Below are positions 28,015 to 38,189 of a stretch of 54,088 bases of DNA, one piece after another; positions within the stretch are counted from its first letter, which is position 1; every line of letters begins with the position of its first letter. Both the position numbers and the translations under genes were made by a program. Origin of the DNA: Listeria aquatica FSL S10-1188 (GTDB lineage Bacteria; Bacillota; Bacilli; Lactobacillales; Listeriaceae); contig NZ_AOCG01000004.1 of NCBI RefSeq assembly GCF_000525795.1, positions 1 to 54,088 of the forward strand, read 5' to 3'. Under the pieces are notes generated by a model. The model did no database searches, was not told where the DNA came from, and worked only from the letters and a program-made list of their open reading frames with translations.

Positions 28015-28805
28015 ATGGATAAAAGTACACGCGGGTTTCTTGCTTTCAGTTCGTTTCTGATCGCTCTGTTTTTAATGGCGCTTAATTTTCTTGTGTTTCC
28101 AGGTTCAGACTGGTCTTTTTATACGGCAATTTTGTTTTTAGCACCGGTACTTTTCTTTTTGCTAGACGGAAGCCGTCATTTTAAACTATTTTCGGTTGTA
28201 GGCAGTATCTTGGTTTTGATCGTACTTGCGGCGGCAAATCTAAGAGAAACACCGGACTATTTATGGGTCTTATTCGCAGTTCCAGCTGTTCTCGCTTGGC
28301 CGCTTGTGATTTTAATGGGGCAACGTGCGGCATCCCTTTTTCTATTCCACCCTTGCTAGTTTAGTGCTCGTTTTAAGTTATGTGTTACTGAACATTTACT
28401 TTGAGCCAGGCTTTCCTTTTAGTATTTTTACGACTTTTGCGATCATGTGGTGGCCACTTTCAGTGGGGATCGGTTACTTCCCACGCGTTTTTTTCAATCG
28501 TTGCTACCGCTTGGCTCATTTTGTTTTTCATTGTTGCGAATGCAGTCACAACAGATGCGATTTGGTGGATCTATCCAGCGTTTGCTAGCCTGTTTTGGCC
28601 GCTTTCAGTGTTGCTTGCGAGACATCTGTTGACTTATTCTATTATTTCAACGATTCTTATTAGTATCTTTTTCATTGTAGTTAATGTCATCACTTCGAAA
28701 GAAACGATTTGGGCGATTTATCCAATTTTTGCAGTGTTGTGGTGGCCGCTTTCGATTTACTTTTTTGTATATCGGCGCAGACAAACCAAACAAAAATTTA
28801 TTTAG
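28015..28805 (+). CDS. Polytopic membrane protein with repeated WPLS units, frameshifted
   Basis: ATG 28015 is one base after the previous stop. The repaired length is about 262 residues; one extra G (near 28318) and one extra T in the T7 run near 28488 are removed. About eight helices are arranged as repeated hairpins. Each ends in a P-x-F-x-x-x-x-WPLS-like motif: VPAVLAWPLVIL, TFAIMWWPLSVGIG, PAFASLFWPLSVLL and PIFAVLWWPLSIYF. The repeat matches the C-terminal half of the upstream gene, so the gene seems to have grown by internal duplication. Function is unknown; PadR control suggests an envelope-stress role. Confidence 0.6.
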
Positions 28806-28876
28806 TTTTTTCATCGATCTTTCATAAACAGATGGTATAATAAAAAAATGAATCTGTTGAAAGTGAGAATTTTTGG

Positions 28877-29395
28877 ATGTTAAAAACGAAGAAATTTTGG
28901 ATTATAGCAAGCTTTATCTGCGTGTTGGTGATTATGGGGACACTCTTAAAATCTTCTTCACAGACGTATGATGAACAATCACTTGTACCTGTGATGGATA
29001 AAATATTAGCGAATAAACCGTTTGAAGGTTTACTTTCCCACGTTTCTTTTGTATATGCAAACGATGAAGTGAGCATCGCGCACTTGGGGTACAGTAAATT
29101 TTTAGAGTTTTTTATTCGAAAAGGCGCGCATTTTGTGACCTATTTCTTGATGGGAGCAAGTTTATTTGCAGGAATGTATTTATGGCGAAAGAAAAAGCTT
29201 TGGGCTTTTCTTGTGGCACTATTAGTTCCTTTGCTGTTCGCGGCAAGTGACGAGATCCATCAACATTTTACGGGCGGACGAACTCCGCTTGTTCAAGATG
29301 TTATTTTGGATTTTTGTGGAGCGACAGTGGGAGCACTTCTATGTTTTTGGATACTGCGACATTTTGAAAAACGTAAAACTAACCAGACAGCTTAG
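28877..29395 (+). CDS. VanZ-family membrane protein
   Basis: This encodes 172 residues with ATG 28877 after AAGTGAG. It has an N-terminal helix, a soluble loop, then the VanZ core FIRKGAHFVTYFLMGASLF, ASDEIHQHFTGGRTPLVQDV and a final helix. The K-x-x-HF and DE-x-H-Q-x-F-x-x-x-R motifs are the family signature. VanZ-like proteins affect teicoplanin or lipoglycopeptide sensitivity in some hosts. It is transcribed alone and ends at a strong terminator. Confidence 0.88.
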   Translation: MLKTKKFWIIASFICVLVIMGTLLKSSSQTYDEQSLVPVMDKILANKPFEGLLSHVSFVYANDEVSIAHLGYSKFLEFFIRKGAHFVTYFLMGASLFAGMYLWRKKKLWAFLVALLVPLLFAASDEIHQHFTGGRTPLVQDVILDFCGATVGALLCFWILRHFEKRKTNQTA

Positions 29396-29417
29396 ATAGG
29401 GATCTAAGCTGTTTTTT
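29388..29417 (+). terminator. Hairpin terminator
   Basis: The stem cagcttagat/atctaagctg is followed by T6. Confidence 0.9.
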
Positions 29418-29453
29418 GGTGAATAAATTTGCAAGAAACGGGAGGAAGGCAAA

Positions 29454-29842
29454 ATGAAAATTAGTTTACCTAAAAGTTGTGAAAATGCGCCAAGAAAGAA
29501 AATAGTAGCAGACTTTACGTTAGACTTACTAAAGCAAGAGCAAAAAAACGATCTCAGAGTATGCGGATTTAAACATAGTACTCCACTTTCTCCATGAAAA
29601 AAAAGATTATCAGTGGGTTACCTAACTTGCTTGAGAGTTTAAAAGAAGAAAGAGAAAATCAAATTCGTGAGGTAACGGTGGAGCACGTGATCACGCATGG
29701 AAATACAGCTGCAATTAATGGACAGATTTTCTTTGCGGAGGGTGGAAGGCTTGAGTTTTGTGATGTGTACCGATTTGCAAGCACTGTGAAAACGGCGAAA
29801 ATAAAGGAAATAAAACGTTATTGGATTGAACAGAATTTTTAA
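29454..29842 (+). CDS. NTF2/SnoaL-like fold protein, frameshifted
   Basis: ATG 29454 follows GGAGGAAGG. One A removed from A7 (near 29546) and from A8 (near 29598) gives 128 residues reading MKISLPKSCENAPRKKIVAD through to FCDVYRFASTVKTAKIKEIK. The pattern of an N-terminal helix followed by a curved sheet with FAEGGRLEFCDVYRF is typical of small NTF2-like proteins. Firmicute relatives are annotated only as nuclear transport factor 2 family. No catalytic residues are obvious. Confidence 0.65.
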
Positions 29843-29919
29843 AAGAATTCATCTTATTCTTGTTTAAAACCCTTAAAACAGGGAAGTAGAAGGGTGACTA
29901 AAAGAAAGAAGGTAATCAC

Positions 29920-31069
29920 ATGGAACAACAAGAAAGATTGCAGATTCTAAAGGACATCATAAACATTGATTCAACGAATGGAAACGAAGAAGCAGTGGCC
30001 AACTATTTAGGGGAGTTACTTTCAAGACACGGAATCGACTCGAAAAAAGTACAGTACGCGGAAAAGCGTGCGAGCTTAGTCAGTGAAATTGGCGATGGCG
30101 GGAGCCGTGTACTAGGACTTTCTGGACACATGGATGTTGTGGATGCGGGGGACCCTTCAAAATGGACTTATCCACCTTTTGAAGCGACGGAAAAAGATGG
30201 TAAACTCTATGGTCGGGGCTCAACGGACATGAAATCGGGACTTGCGGCGATGGTGATCGCGATGATCGAACTAAAAGATGAAAAAAAAGAACTTACCAGG
30301 AAAGGTAAAACTATTAGCCACTGTCGGAGAAGAAGTTGGAGAGCTAGGAGCAGAACAGCTTACATCGGAAGGTTATGCGGATGATCTGGATGCGCTCGTT
30401 ATCGGGGAACCAAGCGGTCCACGGATTTGGTATGCCCACAAAGGCTCGATGAATTACACGGTGACTTCTTACGGCAAGAATGCCCATAGTTCAATGCCTG
30501 AATTTGGTATCAACGCCATTGACAATTTAGCATTGTTTTACAATGAAGTTGAGAAATTTGTGGCATCCGTTAAAGAAACAAACCCACTCCTTGGGAACTT
30601 CACGCACAATGCCACAGTCATTTCTGGCGGGAACCAAGTAAACAGTATCCCGGAATTAGCGAAGATGCAAGGAAATATTCGAACGATACCAGAAGTAGAT
30701 AATGATGAAATTAAAAATGTATTTGCGAAAATTGTAAACAAGTTAAATGCAGAAAAAGATGTGAAATTGGAACTTGTTTGGGATTACGATAAGCTTCCTG
30801 TATTTAGTGATAAAGATTCAGATATTGCGAAAATTGGCCAAGATGCCTATAAAAAACAAACAGGTCAAAGCATTGATTTAGTTACGTCGCCAGGGACAAC
30901 CGACGCTGCAGAATTCATCAAAGCGAAAAAAGAGTTCCCAGTGATCATCTTTGGTCCTGGCATCATTGAAACTGCTCATCAAATTGATGAACATGTTTCT
31001 ATCGAAAATTACACGGATATGATTGAAGTTTATAAGGAAATGATTACCCAATTCCTAGCTGAGAAATAA
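29920..31069 (+). CDS. ArgE/DapE-family zinc deacylase, frameshifted
   Basis: ATG 29920 follows GAAAGAAGG. The repaired length is about 382 residues; the A8 run near 30278 has one extra base. The M20 metallopeptidase motifs are GLSGHMDVVDAGD (metal His and Asp), GRGSTDMKSGLAA (bridging Asp), TVGEEVGELGAEQL (catalytic Glu-Glu), the dimerisation insert with KNAHSSMPEFGINAI, and the final metal His in TAHQIDEHV. Relatives in Listeria are annotated as succinyl-diaminopimelate desuccinylase. A broader N-acyl-amino-acid deacylase role is equally possible, as no dap genes are nearby. Confidence 0.85.
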
Positions 31070-31075
31070 AACGAA

Positions 31076-31115
31076 AGAAGCGTTCAAACATGAGTTTGAA
31101 CGCTTCTTTTTTTTA
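31076..31115. terminator. Bidirectional terminator between convergent genes
   Basis: The perfect stem gaagcgttcaaac/gtttgaacgcttc has T8 on the plus strand. It serves the deacylase gene and overlaps the end of the minus-strand PBP gene. Confidence 0.9.
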
Positions 31116-33134
31116 AAAGGTTGCAATCACGTTTTTTAGTCGGTCAATGACAAGGCTGCTTCCACCACGGCCTTTCACATCTTCGACCATGCCAACAAGT
31201 AGCGCATCTGGATGGTCGGCATTAAAGGCATATAGAAAGCCATTTTCATCGCCATCTTCTCCTTGTTTTTGCTTCAATTCAGCGGTTCCTGTTTTTGCTG
31301 CGAGATTTTTTCCGCTGACAGCAAGACCATGTGCCGTTCCATTTGGATCAGAAACCGTTTTAACGAGCGCTTCTTTCACAATATCCGCTGATTCTTTTTT
31401 CACCGCTTGTTCAGGATTTTTGACTTGTTGTGAAACGGTGAGTTTAGGATAGACGGTTTTACCACCATTGGCAATGGCTGAATAGGCAGCGGCTTGTTCA
31501 ATCGGACTCATCAAGAGCTGTCCCTGGCCGTAAGCCGTATCCGCCAAGAGGATTTCAGATTTAAGCCCATCATTCGAAATTTGGGCAGCCTTCATGTCAA
31601 CCGGTAAGTGAGTATATTTTTCACCAAAATTGAATTTCTTGAGTTCCGTTTCAAATCGCCGAGCACCAATCTCCAGTCCTTCTTGTGCAAAATAAATGTT
31701 ATCCGAGTAAACGAGCGCATCAACCATATTTACGCTTGATTTATCATGAACGCGCGTCACGGAATATTTGCCCCATGAAGCATCCTTTTGCCATTTTAAA
31801 CCATCGATTTTTCGCACTTTATCCGGTTTAGTGACGCCAAGGTCAAGACCGATGGAGGCTGTAATGGTTTTGAAAGTTGATCCTGGTGCGTAGCGTGCTG
31901 AATAACGTGCTAAAAATGGCATCCGCTCATCTTCACTATAGGTTTTGTAATCTTCTGCCCGAATCCCTGCAGCCAGTTGATTTGCATCATAAGAAGGAGT
32001 GCTCACAAGAGCCAGCAGTTCCCCGTTTTGAGGATTAATCACTGAAGCGGCTCCTGTTTCTTTAGATAAGCCTGTATATATTTTTTGCTGTAAATTAGCG
32101 TCAATTGTGAGTTTAACAGTTTGTCCATCTTTGCGGGCCACTTTTTGCAAAGTGGTTTCATGTTTCGTGCGGTCATTTACAATTTTTATGATTCCACCGC
32201 TTTCCCCGCGTAAATCCTTATCATAGTAGCGCTCAAGTCCAGCTTTTCCAATCACATCACCCACTTTTAATTGGGGATTTTTTTTGATATCTTCAGCACT
32301 CACTTCGCCAATGTAACCGAGCAAATGAGCCGAAGCTTGATTTAACGGATACGTACGTAAAACCTTCTGAGCGTAAGCAATCCCGATTAAGTCAGATTTC
32401 ACACCATCGAAAACGGTTTTTAGAGGGACAAAGCTATCTTCTTTGACCCATTTTTGCTTTAGAGCCTCGTTGATTTCTTTAGCTGGAATATCGATTTCTT
32501 TGCTGATTGCCTCGATGCGCTTGTTTTTTTCAGCACCGCTCGTAAGAAGCTCAGGTACGACCCCAACTTCATAGAAATCGCCCATTGTTGCTAGTTTTTT
32601 TCCGTTACGATCAACGATGTCTCCTCGCCTTGCTTCATCTGTTTCAAGGCGAACTTTGTCATCAGCAACCATGCCAGGGAAAATAAGAGCAGGTTTCCAA
32701 TTGATTTTCCACTCATCATTGTCATTAGAAATCGTGGTTTTATATCGCTGCGTTTTTAGTTTCCCAAGGCTTGTTCGCATGGAAAGTTCGTAGCTGAGAT
32801 TATAAATACGACTATTGGCACCGGGTTTGACTTTCAAATTTTTGACGGTAATATCTTGAACCCCGACACCGCCATAAACGGCTTGATATTTTTCTTGCAA
32901 TTGCTTTTGGCTGAACTGAGACTCTTTTAGTGAATCCTTCGTGACATCTTCTGCAAGCTTATCATAGTGCCCTTTCTTTAAGTTTGTCGTAAACGATTCG
33001 GCTGTTCGCTCTGCCTTTTTATCTGCAGACTGGTTTAAGAAGATAAAGAAAAGTACAGCTACTACAATCAAAAGAATGATGATGACACCGAAAGCGATTT
33101 GCCAGCTTTTTCGTTTGTAAATTGGTTGTTTCAC
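31113..33134 (-). CDS. Class B penicillin-binding protein with MecA-like N-terminal domain
   Basis: This has a GTG start behind AAGGGAGGA and encodes 673 residues, intact. It has one N-terminal membrane anchor (IIILLIVVAVLFFIFL), a MecA_N NTF2-like domain (residues about 35-150), and the PBP dimerisation domain (RRGDIVDRNGKKLA). The transpeptidase domain has SxxK in PGSTFKTI, the SxN motif in YSDNIYFA, and KTGTAEL. It resembles the Listeria PBP (lmo0441-type) linked to intrinsic cephalosporin tolerance. It cross-links peptidoglycan outside the membrane. The divergent LCP gene next to it is also a wall-assembly gene. Confidence 0.92.
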   Translation of the reverse strand: MKQPIYKRKSWQIAFGVIIILLIVVAVLFFIFLNQSADKKAERTAESFTTNLKKGHYDKLAEDVTKDSLKESQFSQKQLQEKYQAVYGGVGVQDITVKNLKVKPGANSRIYNLSYELSMRTSLGKLKTQRYKTTISNDNDEWKINWKPALIFPGMVADDKVRLETDEARRGDIVDRNGKKLATMGDFYEVGVVPELLTSGAEKNKRIEAISKEIDIPAKEINEALKQKWVKEDSFVPLKTVFDGVKSDLIGIAYAQKVLRTYPLNQASAHLLGYIGEVSAEDIKKNPQLKVGDVIGKAGLERYYDKDLRGESGGIIKIVNDRTKHETTLQKVARKDGQTVKLTIDANLQQKIYTGLSKETGAASVINPQNGELLALVSTPSYDANQLAAGIRAEDYKTYSEDERMPFLARYSARYAPGSTFKTITASIGLDLGVTKPDKVRKIDGLKWQKDASWGKYSVTRVHDKSSVNMVDALVYSDNIYFAQEGLEIGARRFETELKKFNFGEKYTHLPVDMKAAQISNDGLKSEILLADTAYGQGQLLMSPIEQAAAYSAIANGGKTVYPKLTVSQQVKNPEQAVKKESADIVKEALVKTVSDPNGTAHGLAVSGKNLAAKTGTAELKQKQGEDGDENGFLYAFNADHPDALLVGMVEDVKGRGGSSLVIDRLKNVIATF

Positions 33135-33355
33135 TTGATTTTCCTCCCTTTTTCTAAAAGCTAAATGGTTGGTCTGATTTATTTGGATAGTTCTTTCTTT
33201 ACATTAATAATATAGCAGAATTCCGCACAGAATGATGTGTTTTTAAATTTCTTTAATAATTCTTATAAGTTTATTGTTCACCTTTTGATTTGTTTTAGTG
33301 TAAGATGTAAGGAGAAAATGCAAAGTTTTGTAAAAATGAGTCGAGGTGGAAAGTT

Positions 33356-34286
33356 ATGGCACGTCATGCTGAGCGAAGAAAAGTGAGAAAAGGGCGGATT
33401 TTTGGTACGATTTTGGTCTTGCTGCTCCTTCTTGTAGTGGTGTTTGGCGTAATCGGATTTTTTCAATATCAATCTAGCTTGAAGACAGCAGAAAAGGCCA
33501 GTCAAATGAAGAGTTTTGAATTTAACGGGGCAAAAACAGAAGGAAATGATATTAATGTGTTATTCATTGGTAGTGACTCACGTGGCGCAGATCAAGGGCG
33601 CTCTGATTCACTTATGATTGCGCATTATGATAAAAAAAACGAAAAAGCCGAAACTGGTTTCATTGATGCGAGATACTTACGTGGATATTCCCGGACATGG
33701 GAAAAATAAAATTAATGCTGCTTACTCTTATGGTGGTCCAGAACTTGTTCGGCAGACAGTTGAGGAAAACTTTGGTGTGAAATGTAATTACTATGTGGTA
33801 ACAAATTTTGATAGTTTCGCGAAAATCATTGATGTTCTTGCTCCAGATGGCATTGAAATTGATGCCGAGAAAGATATGTCGGAAAATATTGATGCGAATA
33901 TCAAAGCCGGGAAGCAAAAAATGGATGGACACACGCTTTTACAATATGCTCGTTTCCGTCATGATGCAGAAGGTGATTTCGGGCGTGTTCGCAGGCAACA
34001 ACAAGTGCTTAGTGCAGTGAAAGAACAAGCCATCACGGCGACTAGCATTTTTAAAATGCCAAGTGTGCTTGGGACGGTTCAAGGTTATACATCGACGGAT
34101 CTTCCAACGTCACTTGTTTTAAAAACAGGAACAGATTTTGTATTAGGGCGTACAGATGACCTGAAGACACTCACGGTTCCAGTGAAAGGAACGTGGGAAA
34201 ATCAACGAATTGCTGGGGCTGGATCGGTTCTGCGCATTAATATCAGTGCAAACCAAAAAGCTATCCAAGATTTTTTTGATGAATAA
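33356..34286 (+). CDS. LytR-CpsA-Psr (LCP) family ligase, frameshifted
   Basis: ATG 33356 follows GAGGTGGAAAG. The repaired length is about 309 residues (A8 near 33632 has one extra base). A short basic cytoplasmic N-terminus leads to one membrane helix (FGTILVLLLLLVVVFGVIGFF), then the extracellular LCP domain with VLFIGSDSRG, SLMRDTYVDIPGHGKNKINAAY and LQYARFRHDAEGDFGRVRRQQQ. The Asp and Arg residues are those that bind the polyprenyl-pyrophosphate substrate. LCP enzymes attach teichoic acids or other glycopolymers to peptidoglycan. The gene diverges from the PBP gene. Confidence 0.9.
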
Positions 34287-34290
34287 AAGA

Positions 34291-34329
34291 AATAAACCGC
34301 TTTTCTTGTTAGAGAAAGGCGGTTTATTT
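34291..34329 (+). terminator. Hairpin terminator
   Basis: The stem aataaaccgc/gcggtttatt has an internal extension aagcggttt-like; it ends LCP transcription. Confidence 0.8.
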
Positions 34330-34362
34330 ATTCCGTTAAAAATTTTTTTCTAAAAAACCTCT

Positions 34363-34440
34363 TGTTTAATTAAACGTTTAATGCTATTATTTTCTTTGAA
34401 GAATGCGCTTTCTTTTTAGTTATTAAATTAAACGTTTAAC
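34363..34440 (+). promoter_or_regulatory. Promoter with two LacI-type operators
   Basis: The perfect 14-bp palindrome attaaacgtttaat (34369-34382) lies between a TTGTTT -35 (34363) and a TATTAT -10 (34385). A second copy, attaaacgtttaac, is at 34427-34440 just before the Shine-Dalgarno. The central CG palindrome is typical of LacI-family operators. The LacI gene at the operon's end (39640) is the likely regulator. Confidence 0.75.
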
Positions 34441-34453
34441 TGGAGGTAAGAAA

Positions 34454-35371
34454 ATGCGAAGAATACCTTTGATCATTGACACAGATCCTGGAATTGACGA
34501 TGCAGTTGCGATTTCTTTTGCCATGTTTCACCCTGAAATTGATTTGAGATTGATTACAACTGTTGCAGGAAATGTAAGCGTTGACAAAACGACAGATAAT
34601 GCGCTGAAATTAGTAGAGTTTTTTGATGTCGATATTCCCGTTGCAAGGGGATGTTCTGAACCGCTTTTAAAACCGCTTGAAGACAGTAGTGAAATTCACG
34701 GGGAATCTGGTATGGGTGGTTTTCATTTTGAAAAACCAAGCCGAACGGTTCTTCCAGTTCATGCAGTAGAGGCTTTACGAGAAGAACTAGTTAAAAGTGA
34801 GGAGCCTGTCACATTAATGCCAATTGCCGCTTTAACAAATATTGCTTTGCTTTTTAAACTTTATCCAGAAACCAAGGAGAAAGTGAAAGAAATCGTGTTA
34901 ATGGGTGGGAGCCTAAGTCGCGGGAACACAACAACGGCTGCGGAATTCAATATTTTCACAGACCCAGAAGCAGCTGCAATCATATTCGAGTCAGGTGTGA
35001 AACTAACGATGATCGGGCTCGATGTTACAAGTCGAGCAGTCTTGATGCAAAAAGAAGTCAAGCAGATTGAGACAATGAACCGAGCTGGTGAGATGTTTGC
35101 TGCACTTTTTTCACATTACCGCGGAGGCAGTATGAAAACTGGACTTAAAATGCACGATGTGTGCGCACTTGCTGCGATTGTGCAACCAGAGCTGTTCGAT
35201 TTTGCAGATACACATGTTGAAATTGAAACAGGCAAAGGCCCAGCAAATGGCGCCACGGTAGCAGACTTGAAAATGAAATATCACACAGAGACTAATGCGA
35301 CTGTTGCACTTGATGTGCATGTAGAAAAATTTAGAGAATGGTTTCTTGAAATGCTTGAACAAACAAAATAA
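34454..35371 (+). CDS. Inosine-uridine type nucleoside hydrolase
   Basis: This encodes 305 residues with ATG 34454 after GGAGGT. The Ca2+-binding signature IIDTDPGIDDAVAISFAM is at the N-terminus. IALLFKLYP and VLMGGSLSRGNTTTAAEFNI lie mid-protein, and the KMHDVCALA motif carries the metal Asp and active-site region. It hydrolyses ribonucleosides to base plus ribose in the cytoplasm. It is first gene of a six-gene same-strand operon with two permeases and a ribokinase, which gives a full path from nucleoside uptake to ribose 5-phosphate. Confidence 0.93.
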   Translation: MRRIPLIIDTDPGIDDAVAISFAMFHPEIDLRLITTVAGNVSVDKTTDNALKLVEFFDVDIPVARGCSEPLLKPLEDSSEIHGESGMGGFHFEKPSRTVLPVHAVEALREELVKSEEPVTLMPIAALTNIALLFKLYPETKEKVKEIVLMGGSLSRGNTTTAAEFNIFTDPEAAAIIFESGVKLTMIGLDVTSRAVLMQKEVKQIETMNRAGEMFAALFSHYRGGSMKTGLKMHDVCALAAIVQPELFDFADTHVEIETGKGPANGATVADLKMKYHTETNATVALDVHVEKFREWFLEMLEQTK

Positions 35372-35387
35372 AGGGGGCTTCTAGAAA

Positions 35388-36749
35388 GTGATTGAGATTA
35401 TTCTTGCAGTCATTGTCATTGCGCTTGTTTTTTATTTGATCGTGAAAAACTATCAGCCGGCACTTGTACTTCTTTCAGCTGGACTCGTTCTATTTTTACT
35501 AGCTTTTATCCTTGGTAAACCGATTTTAGGGAGCGGGGACACGACAGGATTTGCCTTTTTAGATATTTTTAAACAGCTTGAGTTAACTTTCATCGACCAA
35601 CTAAGTGTCGTTGGGATTACAATCATGACGCTGTTTGGATTTGCTTCTTACATGAACTATTTGGGAGCGAATGATGTTGCCGTTAGCATGATAACAAAAC
35701 CACTTGGAAAAATTAAAGCGAAATACGTACTTGTTCCCATCGTCTTTATTATCGGAAACATCTTAAGTTTGTTTGTCCCAAGTGCTTCAAGTTTAGCCGT
35801 CATTTTGATGGCGATTCTTTACCCCGTTTTGAAAAAGGTAGGCTTAAGTGCTCTGACAGCCGGCGGGGTGATTGCAACAGTTGCGACGATCATGCCAACG
35901 CCGCTTGGGGCAGATAATGTCATTGCCGCTAAGACGCTTGGCTACAATTTGTTTGACTATGTTTTCTTAAATCATGCGATTATCTCTATTCCGACACTCG
36001 TTGTGATGGCAGTAGCCCATTATTTCTGGCAAAAATATATGGATAAACGTCAAGGCGAAAAAGCTTATGTGGATATTGATGAATCAAAAGTGGAGCAGGA
36101 AGAAAAAGAACTTCCACCCAAATATTATGCAATCTTGCCAATGTTGCCACTTCTTTTCATTGTCATTATTGAAATTTTCTTCCGTGATATTAAAGCGGAT
36201 GTTGTCGTACTCACATTTATTTCGTTTTTCATTGCTTTAATTATTGAATTTATACGCAAAAGAAAGCTCAAAGATGTGCTCAATCAATCCTTTGAATTCT
36301 TTAAGGGAATGGGGCAAGGTTTCACGCAGGTTGTCGTACTTGTAGTTGGTGGTGTATTATTTGCTAAGGGAATGCAAACGATCGGCGTAATTGATATGCT
36401 GACACAATCTGTCCAACACGTGCAAAGTGCGGGAACAATCTTAACATTCATCTTTAGCGGTGCCACTTTCTTACTTGGTCTTGTAAGTGGGGGTGGGCTT
36501 GCGATGTTTTATGCAACGATTGAACTCATTCCGCATATTGCTGCAAGTGCGCACATTGATGGGATTTTACTTGCGCTACCAATGCAACTGATTGCGAACT
36601 TAGTCCGCTCGATTTCACCAGTAGCTGCAGTGATCATGGTGGTTGCAAGTGTGATGAAAGTCAACCCAATCGAAGTAGTAAAACGGACAAGTGTGCCAGT
36701 CATTATCGGCATTATTATGGTTATCGGACTTTCCCTTATTATCTTATAA
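35388..36749 (+). CDS. DcuC/YfcC-type carrier, copy 1, probable nucleoside or ribose-related permease
   Basis: GTG 35388 follows AAAGGGGGC. This encodes 453 residues with about twelve helices, no homopolymer lesions. The DcuC/C4-dicarboxylate carrier architecture appears as two inverted halves with re-entrant loops: LFVPSASSLAVILMAILYP in the first and LVSGGGLAMFYATIELIP in the second. The family name implies dicarboxylate transport. The operon (nucleoside hydrolase, ribokinase) argues that the real substrate is a nucleoside or related compound. The next gene is a close paralogue. Confidence 0.8.
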   Translation: MIEIILAVIVIALVFYLIVKNYQPALVLLSAGLVLFLLAFILGKPILGSGDTTGFAFLDIFKQLELTFIDQLSVVGITIMTLFGFASYMNYLGANDVAVSMITKPLGKIKAKYVLVPIVFIIGNILSLFVPSASSLAVILMAILYPVLKKVGLSALTAGGVIATVATIMPTPLGADNVIAAKTLGYNLFDYVFLNHAIISIPTLVVMAVAHYFWQKYMDKRQGEKAYVDIDESKVEQEEKELPPKYYAILPMLPLLFIVIIEIFFRDIKADVVVLTFISFFIALIIEFIRKRKLKDVLNQSFEFFKGMGQGFTQVVVLVVGGVLFAKGMQTIGVIDMLTQSVQHVQSAGTILTFIFSGATFLLGLVSGGGLAMFYATIELIPHIAASAHIDGILLALPMQLIANLVRSISPVAAVIMVVASVMKVNPIEVVKRTSVPVIIGIIMVIGLSLIIL

Positions 36750-36810
36750 CGAAGGGAATAGAGGCGAATGAACAGAATCAAGCAAGAAAAAGGGTACGAG
36801 GATATCGCAT

Positions 36811-38175
36811 ATGATTGAGTTGATTTCTACAGTTGTCATTGTTGCGATGGTTTTTTACTTGATTGTGAAGAAATATCAGCCGGCACTTGTGCTACTTTTA
36901 GCCGGACTCATTTTGTTTTTCATTGCACTGTTACTTGGAAATCCGATTTTAGAACCAAAAGAAGCAACGGGTTTAGGCTTCTTAGATGTTTTTAAGCAAC
37001 TTGAATTAACATTTGTTGATCAGCTTAGCGTGGTGGGCATCACGATTATGACTTTGTTTGGCTACGCGTCTTACATGAATCACTTAGGCGCAACCGATGT
37101 TGTAGTGGGAATTTTAACTAAGCCGCTTTCAAGAATCCGGGCCAAATATTTATTAATACCGATTGTATTTCTCGTTGGGAATTTGCTTTGCTTGTTTATT
37201 CCAAGTTCATCGAGTTTAGCTGTGATTTTGATGGCTGTCCTTTATCCTGTTCTAAGAAAAGTGGGATTAAGTCCGCTTACGATCGGCGGGGTGATTGCAA
37301 CTGTTGCAACGGTCGTACCAACGCCGCTCGGAGCGGATAATGTGATTGCGTCAAAAACACTTGGAATTTCGCTTTTTGACTATGTTTTCCTTAATCACGC
37401 CCTTATTTCAATCCCAACAATCCTTGTGATGGCGGTTGCGCATTATTTCTGGCAACGCTATATGGATAAACGTCAGGCGGGAAAAGCGTTCCTAGTTCAG
37501 GAAGAAATACATAATCAGCAGGAAACGAAGAAAATACTTCCCCCTAAATATTATGGAATCTTGCCGTTACTTCCACTCATTTTTATTGTCATTGCTGGCT
37601 TGTTTTTCCGTGATATTAAAGTAGAAGTAGTGATTCTGACTTTCCTTTCCTTCTTCATTGTGCTTGTAATTGAAACCCTTCGAAAACGAAATTTAAAACA
37701 AGTTTTTGATGGCTCCTTTGAATTTTTCAAGGGAATGGGGCAAGGCTTTACACAAGTTGTGATTATTGTCATCGGGGGTGTCTTTTTCGCCAAAGGCTTG
37801 CAAGCACTAGGCGTAATTGAGATGTTGATGCACTCCGTTCAAAATGTTCACAGTGCGGGAACCATCTTAACGCTGTTTTTCAGCGGTATCACATTCCTGT
37901 TTGGCCTTGTAAGTGGTGGGGGAACGCCGCTTTTCTATGCTACCATTCCACTTATTCCAGATATCGCAGCAAGTGCACATGTTGATGCGATTCAACTAGC
38001 CTTGCCGATGCAACTTGTAGCACATTTGACACGCTCAATGTCGCCAGTTGCAGGAGTCATCATGATTGTAGCAGGCGTTATGCAAGTATCGCCCATTGAA
38101 ATTGTCAAACGAACGAGCATCCCGATTTTAGCTGGGATAGTGACAGTCATTGTGTTATCATTAGTGATTTTGTAA
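36811..38175 (+). CDS. DcuC/YfcC-type carrier, copy 2
   Basis: This encodes 454 residues with ATG 36811. It is a tandem paralogue of the previous gene over its whole length (shared KYQPALVLLLAGL, TIMTLFGYASYMNHLGA, LVSGGGTPLFYATIPLIP). The GGGLAMFY of copy 1 is GGGTPLFY here, so the predicted binding loop differs and substrate specificity may have diverged. The 61-base gap has a weak ribosome site (GAGGAT). It belongs to the LacI-controlled nucleoside operon. Confidence 0.8.
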   Translation: MIELISTVVIVAMVFYLIVKKYQPALVLLLAGLILFFIALLLGNPILEPKEATGLGFLDVFKQLELTFVDQLSVVGITIMTLFGYASYMNHLGATDVVVGILTKPLSRIRAKYLLIPIVFLVGNLLCLFIPSSSSLAVILMAVLYPVLRKVGLSPLTIGGVIATVATVVPTPLGADNVIASKTLGISLFDYVFLNHALISIPTILVMAVAHYFWQRYMDKRQAGKAFLVQEEIHNQQETKKILPPKYYGILPLLPLIFIVIAGLFFRDIKVEVVILTFLSFFIVLVIETLRKRNLKQVFDGSFEFFKGMGQGFTQVVIIVIGGVFFAKGLQALGVIEMLMHSVQNVHSAGTILTLFFSGITFLFGLVSGGGTPLFYATIPLIPDIAASAHVDAIQLALPMQLVAHLTRSMSPVAGVIMIVAGVMQVSPIEIVKRTSIPILAGIVTVIVLSLVIL

Positions 38176-38189
38176 GTGAGGAGATAAGA

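Noticed and set aside
35388..38175. Assembly duplication of one DcuC gene
   Set aside because: The two copies differ at many residues and silent sites along their whole length, so they are true paralogues.
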